Shown: positions 35,563-44,837, counted from the first letter of the stretch. The stretch: DNA of 64,000 nt from an uncultured Alteromonadaceae bacterium (GCA_947494925.1 CANLWS010000011.1:186001-250000); one strand, 5' to 3'. Program-made: numbers and translations. Notes: a model not told the origin generated them from the sequence alone.

Positions 35563-36327
35563 GTGGATTTAGCAACCCTTATAGGTATGCTCGGTGCCAT
35601 AGGATTCGTCGTTATGGCTATGGTCATGGGCGGCGACATAAGTATGTTTATCAATGTGCCTTCCATCCTTATTGTTTTCGGCGGAACGCTTTTTGTTGTC
35701 TTATCACAATTTTCTTTGGGGCAATTTTTTGGTGCAGGTAAAATCGCGGCCAAAGCCTTTATGTTCAAGATTGAGGCGCCTGAAGATCTTATCCAGAAAA
35801 TAGTTGAAATGGCTGATGCTGCACGTAAGGGCGGTTTCCTTGCCCTGGAAGAAGCCGAAATAGAAAACGAATTTATGCAAAAGGGCGTAGACATGCTGGT
35901 GGATGGCCATGATGTTGAAGTGGTCCGGGATACCCTTGCAAAAGATATATCAATGACAACCGAACGTCACGAGTTTGGTGCAACCATCTACAAAGGAATG
36001 GGCGATGTGGCGCCCGCTATGGGCATGATCGGGACCTTAATTGGCTTAGTTGCCATGTTGTCCAATATGGATGATCCCAAGGCAATTGGTCCGGCAATGG
36101 CTGTTGCCTTATTGACTACCTTATATGGTGCGTTTTTCGCGAATGTAATTTGTCTGCCTGTTGCCGTGAAACTCGGTAACCGGGCAGTGGAAGAAAAACT
36201 TAATCAAAGTTTGGTGTTAGATGGAATTGTCGGCATTGCCGATGGTCAAAACCCAAGAGTTATAGAAGGTATTCTGAAAAACTATCTGGCAGCAAGTAAA
36301 CGTGGTACCCCCACAGAAGAAGAGTAA
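35563..36327 (+). CDS. pomA: flagellar stator protein PomA (MotA family)
   Basis: PomA is the ion-channel subunit that drives the flagellar motor. The product of 254 residues has four membrane helices (about 1-24, 27-50, 148-172, 180-202). A large cytoplasmic loop between helices 2 and 3 holds the charged residues that contact the rotor. A-P-A-M-G-M-I-G-T-L-I-G-L is the typical helix-3 segment. The start is a GTG at 35563 behind GGGAGAG. The close match to the Pom form suggests a sodium-driven motor. pomB follows after two bases. Confidence 0.95.
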   Translation: MDLATLIGMLGAIGFVVMAMVMGGDISMFINVPSILIVFGGTLFVVLSQFSLGQFFGAGKIAAKAFMFKIEAPEDLIQKIVEMADAARKGGFLALEEAEIENEFMQKGVDMLVDGHDVEVVRDTLAKDISMTTERHEFGATIYKGMGDVAPAMGMIGTLIGLVAMLSNMDDPKAIGPAMAVALLTTLYGAFFANVICLPVAVKLGNRAVEEKLNQSLVLDGIVGIADGQNPRVIEGILKNYLAASKRGTPTEEE

Positions 36328-36329
36328 TT

Positions 36330-37256
36330 ATGGCTGAATTAGAGTGTCCCAAATGTCCCCCGGAGGGACTACCCGCCTGGATGGGAACCTTTGCTGATTT
36401 GATGTCACTGTTAATGTGCTTCTTCGTTTTGTTGTTAGCCTTTTCCGAGATGGATGTACTCAAATTCAAACAGATAGCAGGCTCAATGAAATTTGCTTTT
36501 GGTGTGCAGAATAAAATTGAAGTAAAAGATATTCCCAAAGGAACCAGTGTTATCGCCATGGAATTCCGCCCCGGCCGTCCTGATCCTACTCCTATTGAAA
36601 ATATTCAGCAGCAGACTATTGATATGACTCAGCAAATGCTTGAGTTTCAGGCTGGTGACGAAGATTCCGCCGGTGGACGTCAGAAACAGCGTGGTGAACA
36701 ACGAGGAGGCTCGGCGCAGCAGACCTCTACTGATCAATCTTCTTCACAATCCACGACTCAGGCAAGCCAGCAAGAAACCAATGAATTAATGAAAAAGGTA
36801 GCCCAGCAGTTACAAAAACAGATCCTCGACGGTTCCATTGAAATGGAATCCCTTGGCCAGCAAATCACCATACGGATCAGAGAAAATGGATCATTTTCTG
36901 CCGGTTCCGCTTTCCTGCAGCCACAATTCAGGCCCATACTGCGTTCCATAGGCGAGTTACTGGCTGACGTGCCAGGTGAAATTGAAGTCTCAGGTCACAG
37001 TGACAGTCAACAAATTTCCAATGAACTCTATCGTTCTAACTGGGACCTTTCAGCACAGCGCGCAGTAGCAGTTGCAGAAGAGCTGGTTAGGGCACCAGGA
37101 TTTGACCAAAGCAGAATGGAGGTAGTCGGAAGGGCATCTAACGCTCCGCTATCCACTAATAGCAATGCTGCAGATCGGAGCCGAAACAGACGAGTTGAAA
37201 TATCAATCAATCAGGGCAAACCCATGTTCTCCAAACCTATCTCTGTCGTTGAGTAG
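36330..37256 (+). CDS. pomB: flagellar stator protein PomB (MotB family)
   Basis: PomB anchors the stator to peptidoglycan and carries the ion-binding aspartate. Here it is D23 in F-A-D-L-M-S-L-L-M-C, near the start of the single membrane helix (residues 20-41). A glutamine/serine-rich linker (about 100-155) follows. The C-terminal half is an OmpA-like peptidoglycan-binding domain with G-H-S-D-S near 215 and N-R-R-V-E-I at the end. Length is 308. It forms the heteromeric channel with PomA. Confidence 0.95.
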   Translation: MAELECPKCPPEGLPAWMGTFADLMSLLMCFFVLLLAFSEMDVLKFKQIAGSMKFAFGVQNKIEVKDIPKGTSVIAMEFRPGRPDPTPIENIQQQTIDMTQQMLEFQAGDEDSAGGRQKQRGEQRGGSAQQTSTDQSSSQSTTQASQQETNELMKKVAQQLQKQILDGSIEMESLGQQITIRIRENGSFSAGSAFLQPQFRPILRSIGELLADVPGEIEVSGHSDSQQISNELYRSNWDLSAQRAVAVAEELVRAPGFDQSRMEVVGRASNAPLSTNSNAADRSRNRRVEISINQGKPMFSKPISVVE

Positions 37257-37278
37257 GAAAAGCCTGACGTAAGGAATT

Positions 37279-37307
37279 TTGAAAGTCTGCATTGCTGGCG
37301 CTATAAT
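37279..37307 (+). promoter_or_regulatory. sigma-70 promoter of thiI
   Basis: TTGAAA (37279-37284), a 17-base spacer and TATAAT (37302-37307) give a near-consensus promoter 30 bases before the thiI ATG. The BLUF gene downstream probably shares this transcript. Confidence 0.75.
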
Positions 37308-37336
37308 TCGCCGCAAATTTTTCATCCGGCTGTTAC

Positions 37337-38791
37337 ATGACCTTCATTATTAAGCTGCATCCCGAGATTACGATTAAAAGTAAATCGGTGCGCAAGCGTT
37401 TTACCCGCCTGTTAGAAACCAATATCCGTTCTGTTTTTAAACAACAGGAGCTGTCGGTTCAGGTCAGGAATTTGTGGGATAAATTAATTCTTATCGTGAA
37501 TCCTGGTTCAGAGGATAGGGTCGACGAAGTGGTTCAAATCCTGTCGACCATACCTGGAATCGATCAGGTTCACAAAGTGAATGAAAGCCAATTCAGCGAC
37601 CTCGAAGATATCTTCCAGCAGGTTAAAGCTGTCTGGCATGACCAACTTGCCGGCAAAACATTTTGTGTCAGAGTGAAGCGCAGAGGCAGTCACGAGTATT
37701 CATCCACAGATATTGCCAGATATGTAGGTGGAGGCTTGAATCAGCAGTGCGAAACTGGCGGTGTAAAGCTCAAAAAACCTGATGTAACCATACAGTTTGA
37801 AGTTGAAGACGACAAACTCATTATGATCAACCAGAAAATACGTTGTTTGGGTGGAATGCCTTTACCCACTCAGGAAGATGTCTTATCACTTATGTCCGGC
37901 GGTTTTGATTCGGGTGTCGCCAGCTTTCTGACTATTAAACGCGGCGCGCGCACGCACTTCTGTTTCTTCAATCTTGGTGGACGAGACCATGAAATTGGTG
38001 TCAAACAGGTCTGCTATTATCTTTGGAAGAAATACAGCTCATCCCATCGTGTGAAATTTATCGCTGTGGATTTTGAGCCGGTTGTGACTGAGATCCTTGA
38101 GAAAGTTGATAACAGTCAGATGGGGGTAGTGTTAAAAAGGATGATGTTCCGGGCCGCCTCCAAGGTTGCAGATAATCTAGCGATTGATACCTTGGTAACG
38201 GGGGAAAGTATGGGGCAGGTGTCAAGTCAGACTCTGGCCAATCTTCATGTGATAGATCAAGTCACTTCTAAACTCGTGCTGCGACCACTTATCTGCATGG
38301 ATAAATCAGAGATTATTGATATCGCAAGGAAGATCGGCACGGAAGATTTTGCCAAAACCATGCCTGAATATTGCGGGGTCATATCACGAAAACCCACTGT
38401 CAAAGCAGTGATGGAAAAAATTGAACTGGAAGAAGCCAATTTCGATTTATCGATAGTCGATAGGGTAGTTTTGAGCAGTGATACTTTGGATATACGACGT
38501 ATTGCCGAAGAAACTGAAAAAGAGGTTGCCGCCGCAGAATCTACCGATGAATTGAAAGAGGGGGCTGTCGTGATTGATATTCGCGCTCCGGAGGAAGAAG
38601 AGCACAATCCGTTAGAGTTAGATTCAACCCAAGTTATGCACATTCCATTTTTCAGACTTGCCAGCAGGTTTGCGGAATTGGATAAGGAAAAAGAATACTA
38701 CCTGTATTGTGAAAAGGGTGTCATGAGTAACCTACAAACTTTGTTGCTTCACGAGCATGGATACTCTAATGTGAAAGTCTATCGTCCATAG
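37337..38791 (+). CDS. thiI: tRNA 4-thiouridine/thiamine sulfurtransferase ThiI
   Basis: ThiI makes 4-thiouridine at tRNA position 8 and supplies sulfur for the thiazole of thiamine. The product of 484 residues starts with a THUMP-type RNA-binding region (F-I-I-K-L-H-P-E-I-T-I-K-S). Next comes the PP-loop ATPase S-G-G-F-D-S-G-V-A-S-F near residue 186. It ends with a rhodanese domain whose active cysteine is C458 (C-E-K-G-V-M-S). All catalytic parts are present. It sits on its own strong promoter, 13 bases upstream of a BLUF photoreceptor gene. Confidence 0.97.
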   Translation: MTFIIKLHPEITIKSKSVRKRFTRLLETNIRSVFKQQELSVQVRNLWDKLILIVNPGSEDRVDEVVQILSTIPGIDQVHKVNESQFSDLEDIFQQVKAVWHDQLAGKTFCVRVKRRGSHEYSSTDIARYVGGGLNQQCETGGVKLKKPDVTIQFEVEDDKLIMINQKIRCLGGMPLPTQEDVLSLMSGGFDSGVASFLTIKRGARTHFCFFNLGGRDHEIGVKQVCYYLWKKYSSSHRVKFIAVDFEPVVTEILEKVDNSQMGVVLKRMMFRAASKVADNLAIDTLVTGESMGQVSSQTLANLHVIDQVTSKLVLRPLICMDKSEIIDIARKIGTEDFAKTMPEYCGVISRKPTVKAVMEKIELEEANFDLSIVDRVVLSSDTLDIRRIAEETEKEVAAAESTDELKEGAVVIDIRAPEEEEHNPLELDSTQVMHIPFFRLASRFAELDKEKEYYLYCEKGVMSNLQTLLLHEHGYSNVKVYRP

Positions 38792-38804
38792 AGTAGTAGT
38801 AACG

Positions 38805-39230
38805 ATGCAACAAATTGCTTACTTGAGCACAGCAACACACCTGATGAAACCCGATCAACTTTCTGAGTTGCTAAACCAATGCAGAGTAAGCAATATTGAA
38901 AACAAAATAAGCGGTATTTTGTTACATCACGGAGGCAACTTTTTACAGGTTCTGGAAGGTCCATCCGACAATGTATCCGCCCTCTATAAAAAAATTACGC
39001 AAGACCCGAGACATACCTACTGCCTGGAAGTAGTAAACAGGAAAATTGACGAACGCATGTTTGGCGATTGGAGCATGGGATTTAAAAAATTAAGTGATGA
39101 ACAATCTGCAGATTTGCCTGGTTTTAATTCGTTTTTACAGCAGCCACTAGATGAAGATACGGTGTCTAGTCATAGAGACCAGATTTTCGACCTGCTGATT
39201 CAGTTTAAAACCATTCACCTTGCCGGATAA
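38805..39230 (+). CDS. BLUF-domain blue-light photoreceptor
   Basis: The product of 141 residues is a stand-alone BLUF domain, which binds FAD and senses blue light. The photocycle residues fall at the spacing of AppA: Y6, N30 (24 on) and Q48 (18 on), plus W89 at the position of AppA W104. The core motif G-I-L-L-H-H-G-G-N-F-L-Q-V-L-E-G spans residues 37-52. There is no fused output domain, so it must act through a partner protein. It lies 13 bases after thiI and next to the ECF/ChrR island, both linked to light or photo-oxidative stress. It converges on the next gene. Confidence 0.93.
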   Translation: MQQIAYLSTATHLMKPDQLSELLNQCRVSNIENKISGILLHHGGNFLQVLEGPSDNVSALYKKITQDPRHTYCLEVVNRKIDERMFGDWSMGFKKLSDEQSADLPGFNSFLQQPLDEDTVSSHRDQIFDLLIQFKTIHLAG

Positions 39231-39244
39231 ATAGCCTGAACTAC

Positions 39245-39664
39245 TCAGGTGATTGTGAGCTTTAACACGCTCAGAGCAAAACATAGTGTGGCCACAAATA
39301 TCCCCCAAAAAGGCAGGTTGAACCAATATTTATTTGCCAGATACAAGTAGCTCACTCCTATAAACACCGGTAAAAGTGTGAACCATAAAGATTGCTGGAT
39401 GATATTAAAATGAAAAGAAGTCAATGGGATGTAAAATGCTGCGACAAGAATAGCGCCCAGGCTATGGCTGGCATTGAACCCCACCCAGGCTCTCCACATG
39501 GAGGTCTGCTTGGTTAGTGCCAAAGTCGCATCTTTCATTCTTTGCGTGACTTCTGGATCGTAGCTATCAAATTTGTCAGTAAAAAATGTCAAAAGCAGAT
39601 GTAAAAATCCTAGAATGCCGAAGATTCCGGCACCAGAAATCAAAAATATTTGTTCCAGCAACAT
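39245..39664 (-). CDS. four-helix membrane protein, conserved W-R-A-W-x-G-F-N-A-S-H-S motif
   Basis: The product of 139 residues has four hydrophobic helices (about 5-28, 64-85, 90-110, 116-137). Between helices 1 and 2 is a polar loop with T-K-Q-T-S-M-W-R-A-W-V-G-F-N-A-S-H-S, which has the look of a family signature, but I cannot name the family or a function. It is separated from the minus-strand lipid operon upstream by 133 bases. It converges on the BLUF gene with 14 bases between stops. A weak sigma-70-like promoter lies upstream. Confidence 0.65.
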   Translation of the reverse strand: MLLEQIFLISGAGIFGILGFLHLLLTFFTDKFDSYDPEVTQRMKDATLALTKQTSMWRAWVGFNASHSLGAILVAAFYIPLTSFHFNIIQQSLWFTLLPVFIGVSYLYLANKYWFNLPFWGIFVATLCFALSVLKLTIT

Positions 39665-39797
39665 TGTGTAATCCCTTACGTTTACTCTTTTACTTTATGA
39701 CAATACCGCACTTTAATGCTGGATACAAAATTTACCTGGCAAGGTGTTTTATCTCGGTCTAAGGTGCAACAATTATTTAAACATGAGGTCAGTGATT

Positions 39798-40337
39798 TCA
39801 ACCACTACACTTTCTGACAGGTGGGGTTTTATCAAAGAAAATTGAAATTTCCGCCACATTAATTCCCAGTTTAGACATATAAGATCGATTCATCATGCGA
39901 TGTTCATCCATCATGTACATCCAATCATCAATAGCAAACTCGTAAGTGCTTTCGCCAATGGGAACCTGCAGTGTATATTGCCAGTTGTAGCTTGTCCCGG
40001 ACGCGCCCCCTGAGGCGACTCCGATCACATCACCGGCCGTTCCGGTGACGCTGCCATCGGCGGCAATTTCAAGATCCCAGATTCGTATCTGCTCTTCTCC
40101 GTCATTGTAGTAAAATGTTTCGTGCAATCGGCCAGTATTGCCTTCCCAGGTTCCTATAATATCGACGCAAAATCGTCTGGTGAGTTTTGTGGAATAATCC
40201 TGAACAATTCCCCATGCAGTCACATCACCGGTAAAGTAAGTTTGTAAATCAAATTTGGGTCCGGTGTCTGCGTAGTCATCCAGAGTTGCAGAACATGCCG
40301 TCAGCAAAAATATCAGTGCGAATATTGTGATTCTCAT
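39798..40337 (-). CDS. DUF3833 lipoprotein
   Basis: The product of 179 residues has a signal with lipobox L-L-T-A-C-S, so the mature protein is lipidated at the cysteine near residue 15. The body matches DUF3833: F-D-L-Q-T-Y-F-T-G-D-V-T-A-W-G after the start, G-R-L-H-E-T-F-Y-Y-N-D-G in the middle, and W-M-Y-M-M-D-E-H-R-M-M-N-R-S near 137. It is the last gene of the seven-gene minus-strand operon and overlaps the preceding gene (ATGA). Biochemical function is unknown. The family often neighbours cyclopropane-synthase-like and DUF1365 genes. Confidence 0.85.
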   Translation of the reverse strand: MRITIFALIFLLTACSATLDDYADTGPKFDLQTYFTGDVTAWGIVQDYSTKLTRRFCVDIIGTWEGNTGRLHETFYYNDGEEQIRIWDLEIAADGSVTGTAGDVIGVASGGASGTSYNWQYTLQVPIGESTYEFAIDDWMYMMDEHRMMNRSYMSKLGINVAEISIFFDKTPPVRKCSG

Positions 40338-40834
40338 GAACCTTTTCCAATGAGTTTTTTACGTAGCTTTGGAAAGCTGCAGTTTTCATCAAGCCAAATT
40401 GCGAGAAAGCTAGGGCCAAATGTCTCATCCTGCATATCACCTATGAGCGTCTGATTGTGATAAAAGCGACTGCGCTTATCTGCTTCGACAATAAGTAGCA
40501 ATTCGTCACCCTTTTCTATATCGGGCCAAATTGTTGCTATTTTTTCCAACCAGGGAGATATCTGCTCTTGTGTAAAACCAAGTTTCTCCCATTCTTCAGC
40601 GGTTTTATCCACCAGATCCTGAGCTTCAATGTCACGTAGATATTGTATATTCAGCGCGATAGGGTATTCGTCTTTAGCGAATACACCAGAAGGAGAATAC
40701 AGCGATGAGTTGTATATATCCCAGAACAAAAATTCCAGTTTTGCTTCACCTATTTTTTGCATATCCTGAACAGGACTTGCCATAACGACTCCCGGAAAAT
40801 ACAGCAGAAAGAAAAATAAAGTACGCTTAAGCAT
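40334..40834 (-). CDS. exported chalcone-isomerase-like protein
   Basis: The product of 166 residues begins with a signal peptide (cleaved near V-V-M-A-S). The mature part resembles the bacterial chalcone-isomerase-like family. G-E-A-K-L-E-F-L-F-W-D-I-Y appears near residue 28, Y-P-I-A-L-N-I-Q-Y-L-R near 57, and a C-terminal G-P-S-F-L-A-I-W-L-D. Bacterial members are thought to bind fatty acids or similar ligands rather than flavonoids. It lies six bases after the methyltransferase gene and overlaps the DUF3833 gene by four bases. Confidence 0.78.
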   Translation of the reverse strand: MLKRTLFFFLLYFPGVVMASPVQDMQKIGEAKLEFLFWDIYNSSLYSPSGVFAKDEYPIALNIQYLRDIEAQDLVDKTAEEWEKLGFTQEQISPWLEKIATIWPDIEKGDELLLIVEADKRSRFYHNQTLIGDMQDETFGPSFLAIWLDENCSFPKLRKKLIGKGS

Positions 40835-40840
40835 GACTGA

Positions 40841-42094
40841 TTACCTGACCAGAGCGCCGGAAAATCCAGGTTTGCTCATCACAAGTTGAACCGTACTGAT
40901 AGTGCGTTCCAGAAAGCCTCCTTCACAGTAACTGAAGTAATACCGCCACATACGCATAAATCTGTCGTCATAGCCGTCTTTCATCAAGGCATCTTTGCTT
41001 TCCATCAGTGATTTATGCCAATCTTGCAGCGTTCGCGCATAATCGATACCAATGTCATGTAAATCCCGGATCATCAGATCGGTATATTTTTTGAGGTGTT
41101 TGTTGATTTCCATCTGAGAAGGCAGGAATCCACCAGGAAAAATATGTTTCTGGATAAAGTCCACGTCCTTGCTGTAGCTATCGAAACGCCTGTCATCTAT
41201 GGTGATAGACTGGAGCAGCATTAAACCATCACGTCTGAGTAGATTCGCACATTTATCAAAGAAATTAGGCAAGTAGGATTTTCCTACCGCTTCAATCATT
41301 TCAATGGAAACCAATTTATCATACTGCCCTTCGAGCAAGCGGTAATCCTTTTTCAGCAGGGTGATTTTCTCACCGAGACCTTCCCGTTCGATCCATTCAG
41401 CAGCATAAGCATGTTGTTCATCTGAAATCGTGGTAGTTGTGACTCGGCAACCATAGTTTTTAGCTGCAAAGATTGCCAAACCACCCCAACCTGTACCTAT
41501 TTCAAGAAGGTGGTCTTGTTCATTCAACTGCAATTTTTCACAAATGGCCCTGAGCTTATATTGTTGTGCACTGACAAGATCGGTGGACTCGTCTGGATAA
41601 ATTGCCGCAGAATACATCATGCTGTCATCAAGAAAGCGCGTATACAGCTTGTTACCCAAGTCGTAATGAGCTGAAATGTTTTTCTTTGCCTGCTGCTTGG
41701 AGTTTCTGTTTCGCAGATGGCTAAGCTGCCGGAGTGGGGTACTTAGCCACCTCATTTTGGCTTCCCAACTATCCAGCATCGGCAAGTTTCGGGCAAAAAT
41801 TCTTATCACGTTTGTGAGGTTAGGTGTCTCCCACATGTTGTCCGTGTAGGTCTCCCCTGAGGCAACACTTCCTCCAAACAAAAGTTGACGATAAGCACGT
41901 AAATCCAGGAAATTTATTTCCGCGTGCAGATCCGAGTCATTATCTCCAAAACTATCAACCAGCACACCATGCTCTTTAATGATCATGTGGCCTTCTGGTA
42001 AGGTCGAGAATACCTTGTGTAAAATGGTGCGCGAAATCTTGTCCAACCAGGAAAGTGAATCAGAAGAAGTCATCGTTTGTTCAGCATTTAACAT
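40841..42094 (-). CDS. cyclopropane-fatty-acyl-phospholipid synthase-like methyltransferase
   Basis: The product of 417 residues is an SAM-dependent enzyme of the Cfa family. A small N-terminal domain is followed by Y-D-L-G-N-K-L-Y near residue 149 and the SAM-binding motif L-L-E-I-G-T-G-W-G-G near 201. S-I-E-M-I-E-A-V-G then follows. Cfa enzymes methylate the double bond of membrane phospholipid acyl chains. In Rhodobacter, genes of this type under RpoE-ChrR control have been tied to furan-containing fatty acids. The start overlaps the DUF1365 gene by seven bases, so expression is coupled. The exact product here cannot be told. Confidence 0.9.
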   Translation of the reverse strand: MLNAEQTMTSSDSLSWLDKISRTILHKVFSTLPEGHMIIKEHGVLVDSFGDNDSDLHAEINFLDLRAYRQLLFGGSVASGETYTDNMWETPNLTNVIRIFARNLPMLDSWEAKMRWLSTPLRQLSHLRNRNSKQQAKKNISAHYDLGNKLYTRFLDDSMMYSAAIYPDESTDLVSAQQYKLRAICEKLQLNEQDHLLEIGTGWGGLAIFAAKNYGCRVTTTTISDEQHAYAAEWIEREGLGEKITLLKKDYRLLEGQYDKLVSIEMIEAVGKSYLPNFFDKCANLLRRDGLMLLQSITIDDRRFDSYSKDVDFIQKHIFPGGFLPSQMEINKHLKKYTDLMIRDLHDIGIDYARTLQDWHKSLMESKDALMKDGYDDRFMRMWRYYFSYCEGGFLERTISTVQLVMSKPGFSGALVR

Positions 42095-42828
42095 TGTTTT
42101 TCCTTACCTTTACTATCTGGGTGCGAATATACGGGTATACCTTTGACAAATAATTTCAGTGCCTGCCAGTAAATCCCAAAAACGGTTTTCAACGTCATAC
42201 TCGGAATACTTAACATTACGTTGAATAAGCTTTTTGAGTTCAGTTCTTGACGAATTAATTGTAAATTTGCGTCGAAATGACGGGTTTCCTTTTTACAGCT
42301 CAAATTCAGCGCAAGCTTTTGATTAGGTTGCAAAATCTTCCATTGGTACTGCATATCCATCGGATTGAACGGAGACACATGAAAGGCTTTTTGATCATCT
42401 TTTTGTTCGCGAAGGTCCACCAGGTAATGATGTTTGTCGTTCCAGGGCGTATTGCTTACTTCTGCCAGTACATGACTATAAAAACCGCTGTCATCACGTA
42501 AGTAATAGAAATTAACCGGGCTGAAATACAGACCAAATACCCGAACTTGTCCGAGCAGAAACACCTTACCGTCTAATGTTTTTCCAGCTAATTCCGACAT
42601 GCGCTCAAGGACACTTTTTTTAAGAGGCTCATGCTCTGCTCCTAAATAATCCTTTCTTTTGAACTGTGCCGGAGCAAATTTACGTAGCGAAAAACCACTG
42701 ACTTCCTGTTCGATTTGCGACAACTCATCCAAATCCAGCCAGAACAGAAAAATGCGATAATTAAAATGGTGTTTTTTGGGGACGTGTCGAGCGTGGAACA
42801 CCTTACCCTTGTAAATAGCACTTTCCAT
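42088..42828 (-). CDS. DUF1365 protein
   Basis: Starting at the ATG at 42828, which overlaps the stop of the preceding gene (ATGA), the protein has 246 residues. It has the DUF1365 pattern: G-K-V-F-H-A-R near the start, H-H-F-N-Y-R-I-F-L-F-W-L-D-L-D-E, then V-F-G-L-Y-F-S-P-V-N-F-Y-Y and a C-terminal region ending in F-V-K-G-I-P. Family members are nearly always encoded beside an FAD oxidoreductase and a Cfa-like enzyme, as here, and are presumed to work on the same lipid substrate. The upstream extension to 42855 adds nine residues and no better start. Confidence 0.9.
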   Translation of the reverse strand: MESAIYKGKVFHARHVPKKHHFNYRIFLFWLDLDELSQIEQEVSGFSLRKFAPAQFKRKDYLGAEHEPLKKSVLERMSELAGKTLDGKVFLLGQVRVFGLYFSPVNFYYLRDDSGFYSHVLAEVSNTPWNDKHHYLVDLREQKDDQKAFHVSPFNPMDMQYQWKILQPNQKLALNLSCKKETRHFDANLQLIRQELNSKSLFNVMLSIPSMTLKTVFGIYWQALKLFVKGIPVYSHPDSKGKEKQC

Positions 42829-44099
42829 CAGAGATTCTCCCCGAATCGAGCACACACATCTAAGGCACTTCTGACGCCATCTTCATGAAATCCGTTGTAC
42901 CAGTAGGCTCCGCAAAAGTGCAGGCCGTTTACACCACATATTTCTGGACGCCTTTTTTGCGCATCTATGGTTTGCTGGCTGAATTGTGGATGACTGTAAT
43001 TGAAGGTTCGCAGAATTTTCTCTGGCGCTATGTCTGCAGTATTGTTTAAGGTCACGCAGAAGGTGTGTTTTGATGAAATACATTGCAGAATGTTCATATT
43101 GTAGGTCAAAGATGTAGGAGCCAGGTTTTCGTCTTTGTATCCCTTCAACAAGTAATTCCAACTTGCCCAGGCTAGTTTTCGTTTGGGTAATATTGATGTA
43201 TCAGTGTGTAATACCACTTCATTATTCGCGTAAGGTATTGCGGACAAGACATCTTGCTGAGCATCGCTGGCTTGTTCGAGCATGGATAACGCCTGATCAC
43301 TGTGACAGGCAAAAATCACTTCATCGAAAGTGCGTTCCTCTCCGTGGGCAAATTTGACCTTATAAGCCCCATTGACGGGTGAGACAGCGGAAACTGGCAT
43401 GTTGAGTTCGATATTTTCCTCAAACCCTTTTATCAAAGGTGCAATATATTGTTTTGATCCTCCCACTATCGTGCGCCACTGTGGTCGATCTGTCACATTC
43501 AACAAACCATGGTTATTAAAAAACTGTAAAAAGAATGCCAGTGGGAAAGCTTTGATATCCTCCAGGCTACTCGACCAGATTGCAGCGCACATGGGCAGAA
43601 TATAGTTTTCGTTAAACTCTTCTGAAAAATCGTGCTTATCCAGAAAGGTGCCTAACGTATCGTCACCGATTTGTTCGGTATTTTTGTCTGCATACAGCGC
43701 CTTACATAATTTGTTAAAGCGTAAAATGTCTTTAACTATTCGGTGAAACCTGGGGCGGAAAATATTTCTTCGTTGGGCAAACAAACTATTCAAATTGTTG
43801 CCATTATATTCCAGGTTTTGCGCGAGGTTTTTAACGCTGAAACTCATCTCAGTGGGTTGGCTGACCACACCAAGTTTATTCATTAGTTTGATAAAGTTTG
43901 GGTAAGTCCAGTCATTAAAAACAATAAATCCTGTATCAATAGAGTAGGTTTCACCATCCAACTCAACTTCCTTAGTCGCAGTATGTCCACCAATATAGTC
44001 ATTAGCTTCAAATAGACTGATATTGTTGTTTTTATGCAATAGGTGAGCGCAGGTTAGCCCTGATATTCCACTACCGATTATGGCTATTTTTCTACTCAT
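42828..44099 (-). CDS. NAD(P)/FAD-dependent oxidoreductase (amine-oxidase fold)
   Basis: The product of 423 residues opens with a classic dinucleotide-binding motif, I-A-I-I-G-S-G-I-S-G-L-T near residue 5. E-A-N-D-Y-I-G-G-H follows near 35, the second FAD contact. The rest fits the flavin amine-oxidase/desaturase fold. In this gene context (SDR, DUF1365, Cfa-like) it is thought to oxidise or desaturate a modified fatty acyl chain. It abuts the SDR stop directly and overlaps DUF1365. Confidence 0.9.
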   Translation of the reverse strand: MSRKIAIIGSGISGLTCAHLLHKNNNISLFEANDYIGGHTATKEVELDGETYSIDTGFIVFNDWTYPNFIKLMNKLGVVSQPTEMSFSVKNLAQNLEYNGNNLNSLFAQRRNIFRPRFHRIVKDILRFNKLCKALYADKNTEQIGDDTLGTFLDKHDFSEEFNENYILPMCAAIWSSSLEDIKAFPLAFFLQFFNNHGLLNVTDRPQWRTIVGGSKQYIAPLIKGFEENIELNMPVSAVSPVNGAYKVKFAHGEERTFDEVIFACHSDQALSMLEQASDAQQDVLSAIPYANNEVVLHTDTSILPKRKLAWASWNYLLKGYKDENLAPTSLTYNMNILQCISSKHTFCVTLNNTADIAPEKILRTFNYSHPQFSQQTIDAQKRRPEICGVNGLHFCGAYWYNGFHEDGVRSALDVCARFGENL

Positions 44100-44837
44100 T
44101 TAGATCGATTCCTGGTTATTGATACTGCTTTTCATCCGTTGACTCAAAGCGACTTTTACACGGTTAGGTAAGTGGGAAAGGCTCCGCAGAATTAAGCTGA
44201 ATAGAGTCGGGAAGTAAATACTTTTGGAACGTTTTTCTATACCGTCTAACATGTCCTTTACAGCATCTTCCACGGGAATGCGCATTGGCATATCAAAGTC
44301 ATTTTTATTTGTCAGGGGCGTTTCTACAAATCCTGGTGAAACACTTTGGACTAAAATCTGCTTTGTCGACAGATCTACTTCCAGGCTTTTACAAAAGTAA
44401 TGTAAGGCAGCTTTGCTGGCACCGTACGCCTGACTGCGAGTAAAAGGTAACAATCTTGCCAAACTATCCACCAGCACCAATTGGCTGCCTGGTTTTAAGT
44501 TGGGAACTAACGCTGCCACTGAATTGACGACACCGAAAAAATTGGCTGCGAAAACCCGCTCGAACATTTTTGGCTCAATCTGATTGATATCAACGTATTC
44601 ACACACACCTGCATTCAGCACTGATATATCTGGAGACAGATTAGCCAGGGCCTCCTGCGTGGCAGTTTCGTCAGTAATGTCGAATTGTAATATTTCAATA
44701 TTTTGGTGTTTTTCGAGTTCATTCAGAACTGCTCGATTTCTGCCGCAGGCAATGACGCCGTAGCCTTTATCCGCAGCTAACTTTGCCAGAGCAAGACCAA
44801 TACCGGACGTTGCGCCAGTAATCAATATACTGGTCAT
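44100..44837 (-). CDS. short-chain dehydrogenase/reductase
   Basis: The product of 245 residues is a classical SDR. The T-G-A-T-S-G-I-G-L-A coenzyme motif lies at about residues 7-16, N-A-G at about 75, a catalytic serine at about 127 (V-D-S-L), and Y-G-A-S-K at about 138. It may carry out an NAD(P)-dependent step in the same lipid pathway. The ATG overlaps the NTF2-like gene's stop, and the next gene begins at its own stop. Confidence 0.92.
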   Translation of the reverse strand: MTSILITGATSGIGLALAKLAADKGYGVIACGRNRAVLNELEKHQNIEILQFDITDETATQEALANLSPDISVLNAGVCEYVDINQIEPKMFERVFAANFFGVVNSVAALVPNLKPGSQLVLVDSLARLLPFTRSQAYGASKAALHYFCKSLEVDLSTKQILVQSVSPGFVETPLTNKNDFDMPMRIPVEDAVKDMLDGIEKRSKSIYFPTLFSLILRSLSHLPNRVKVALSQRMKSSINNQESI

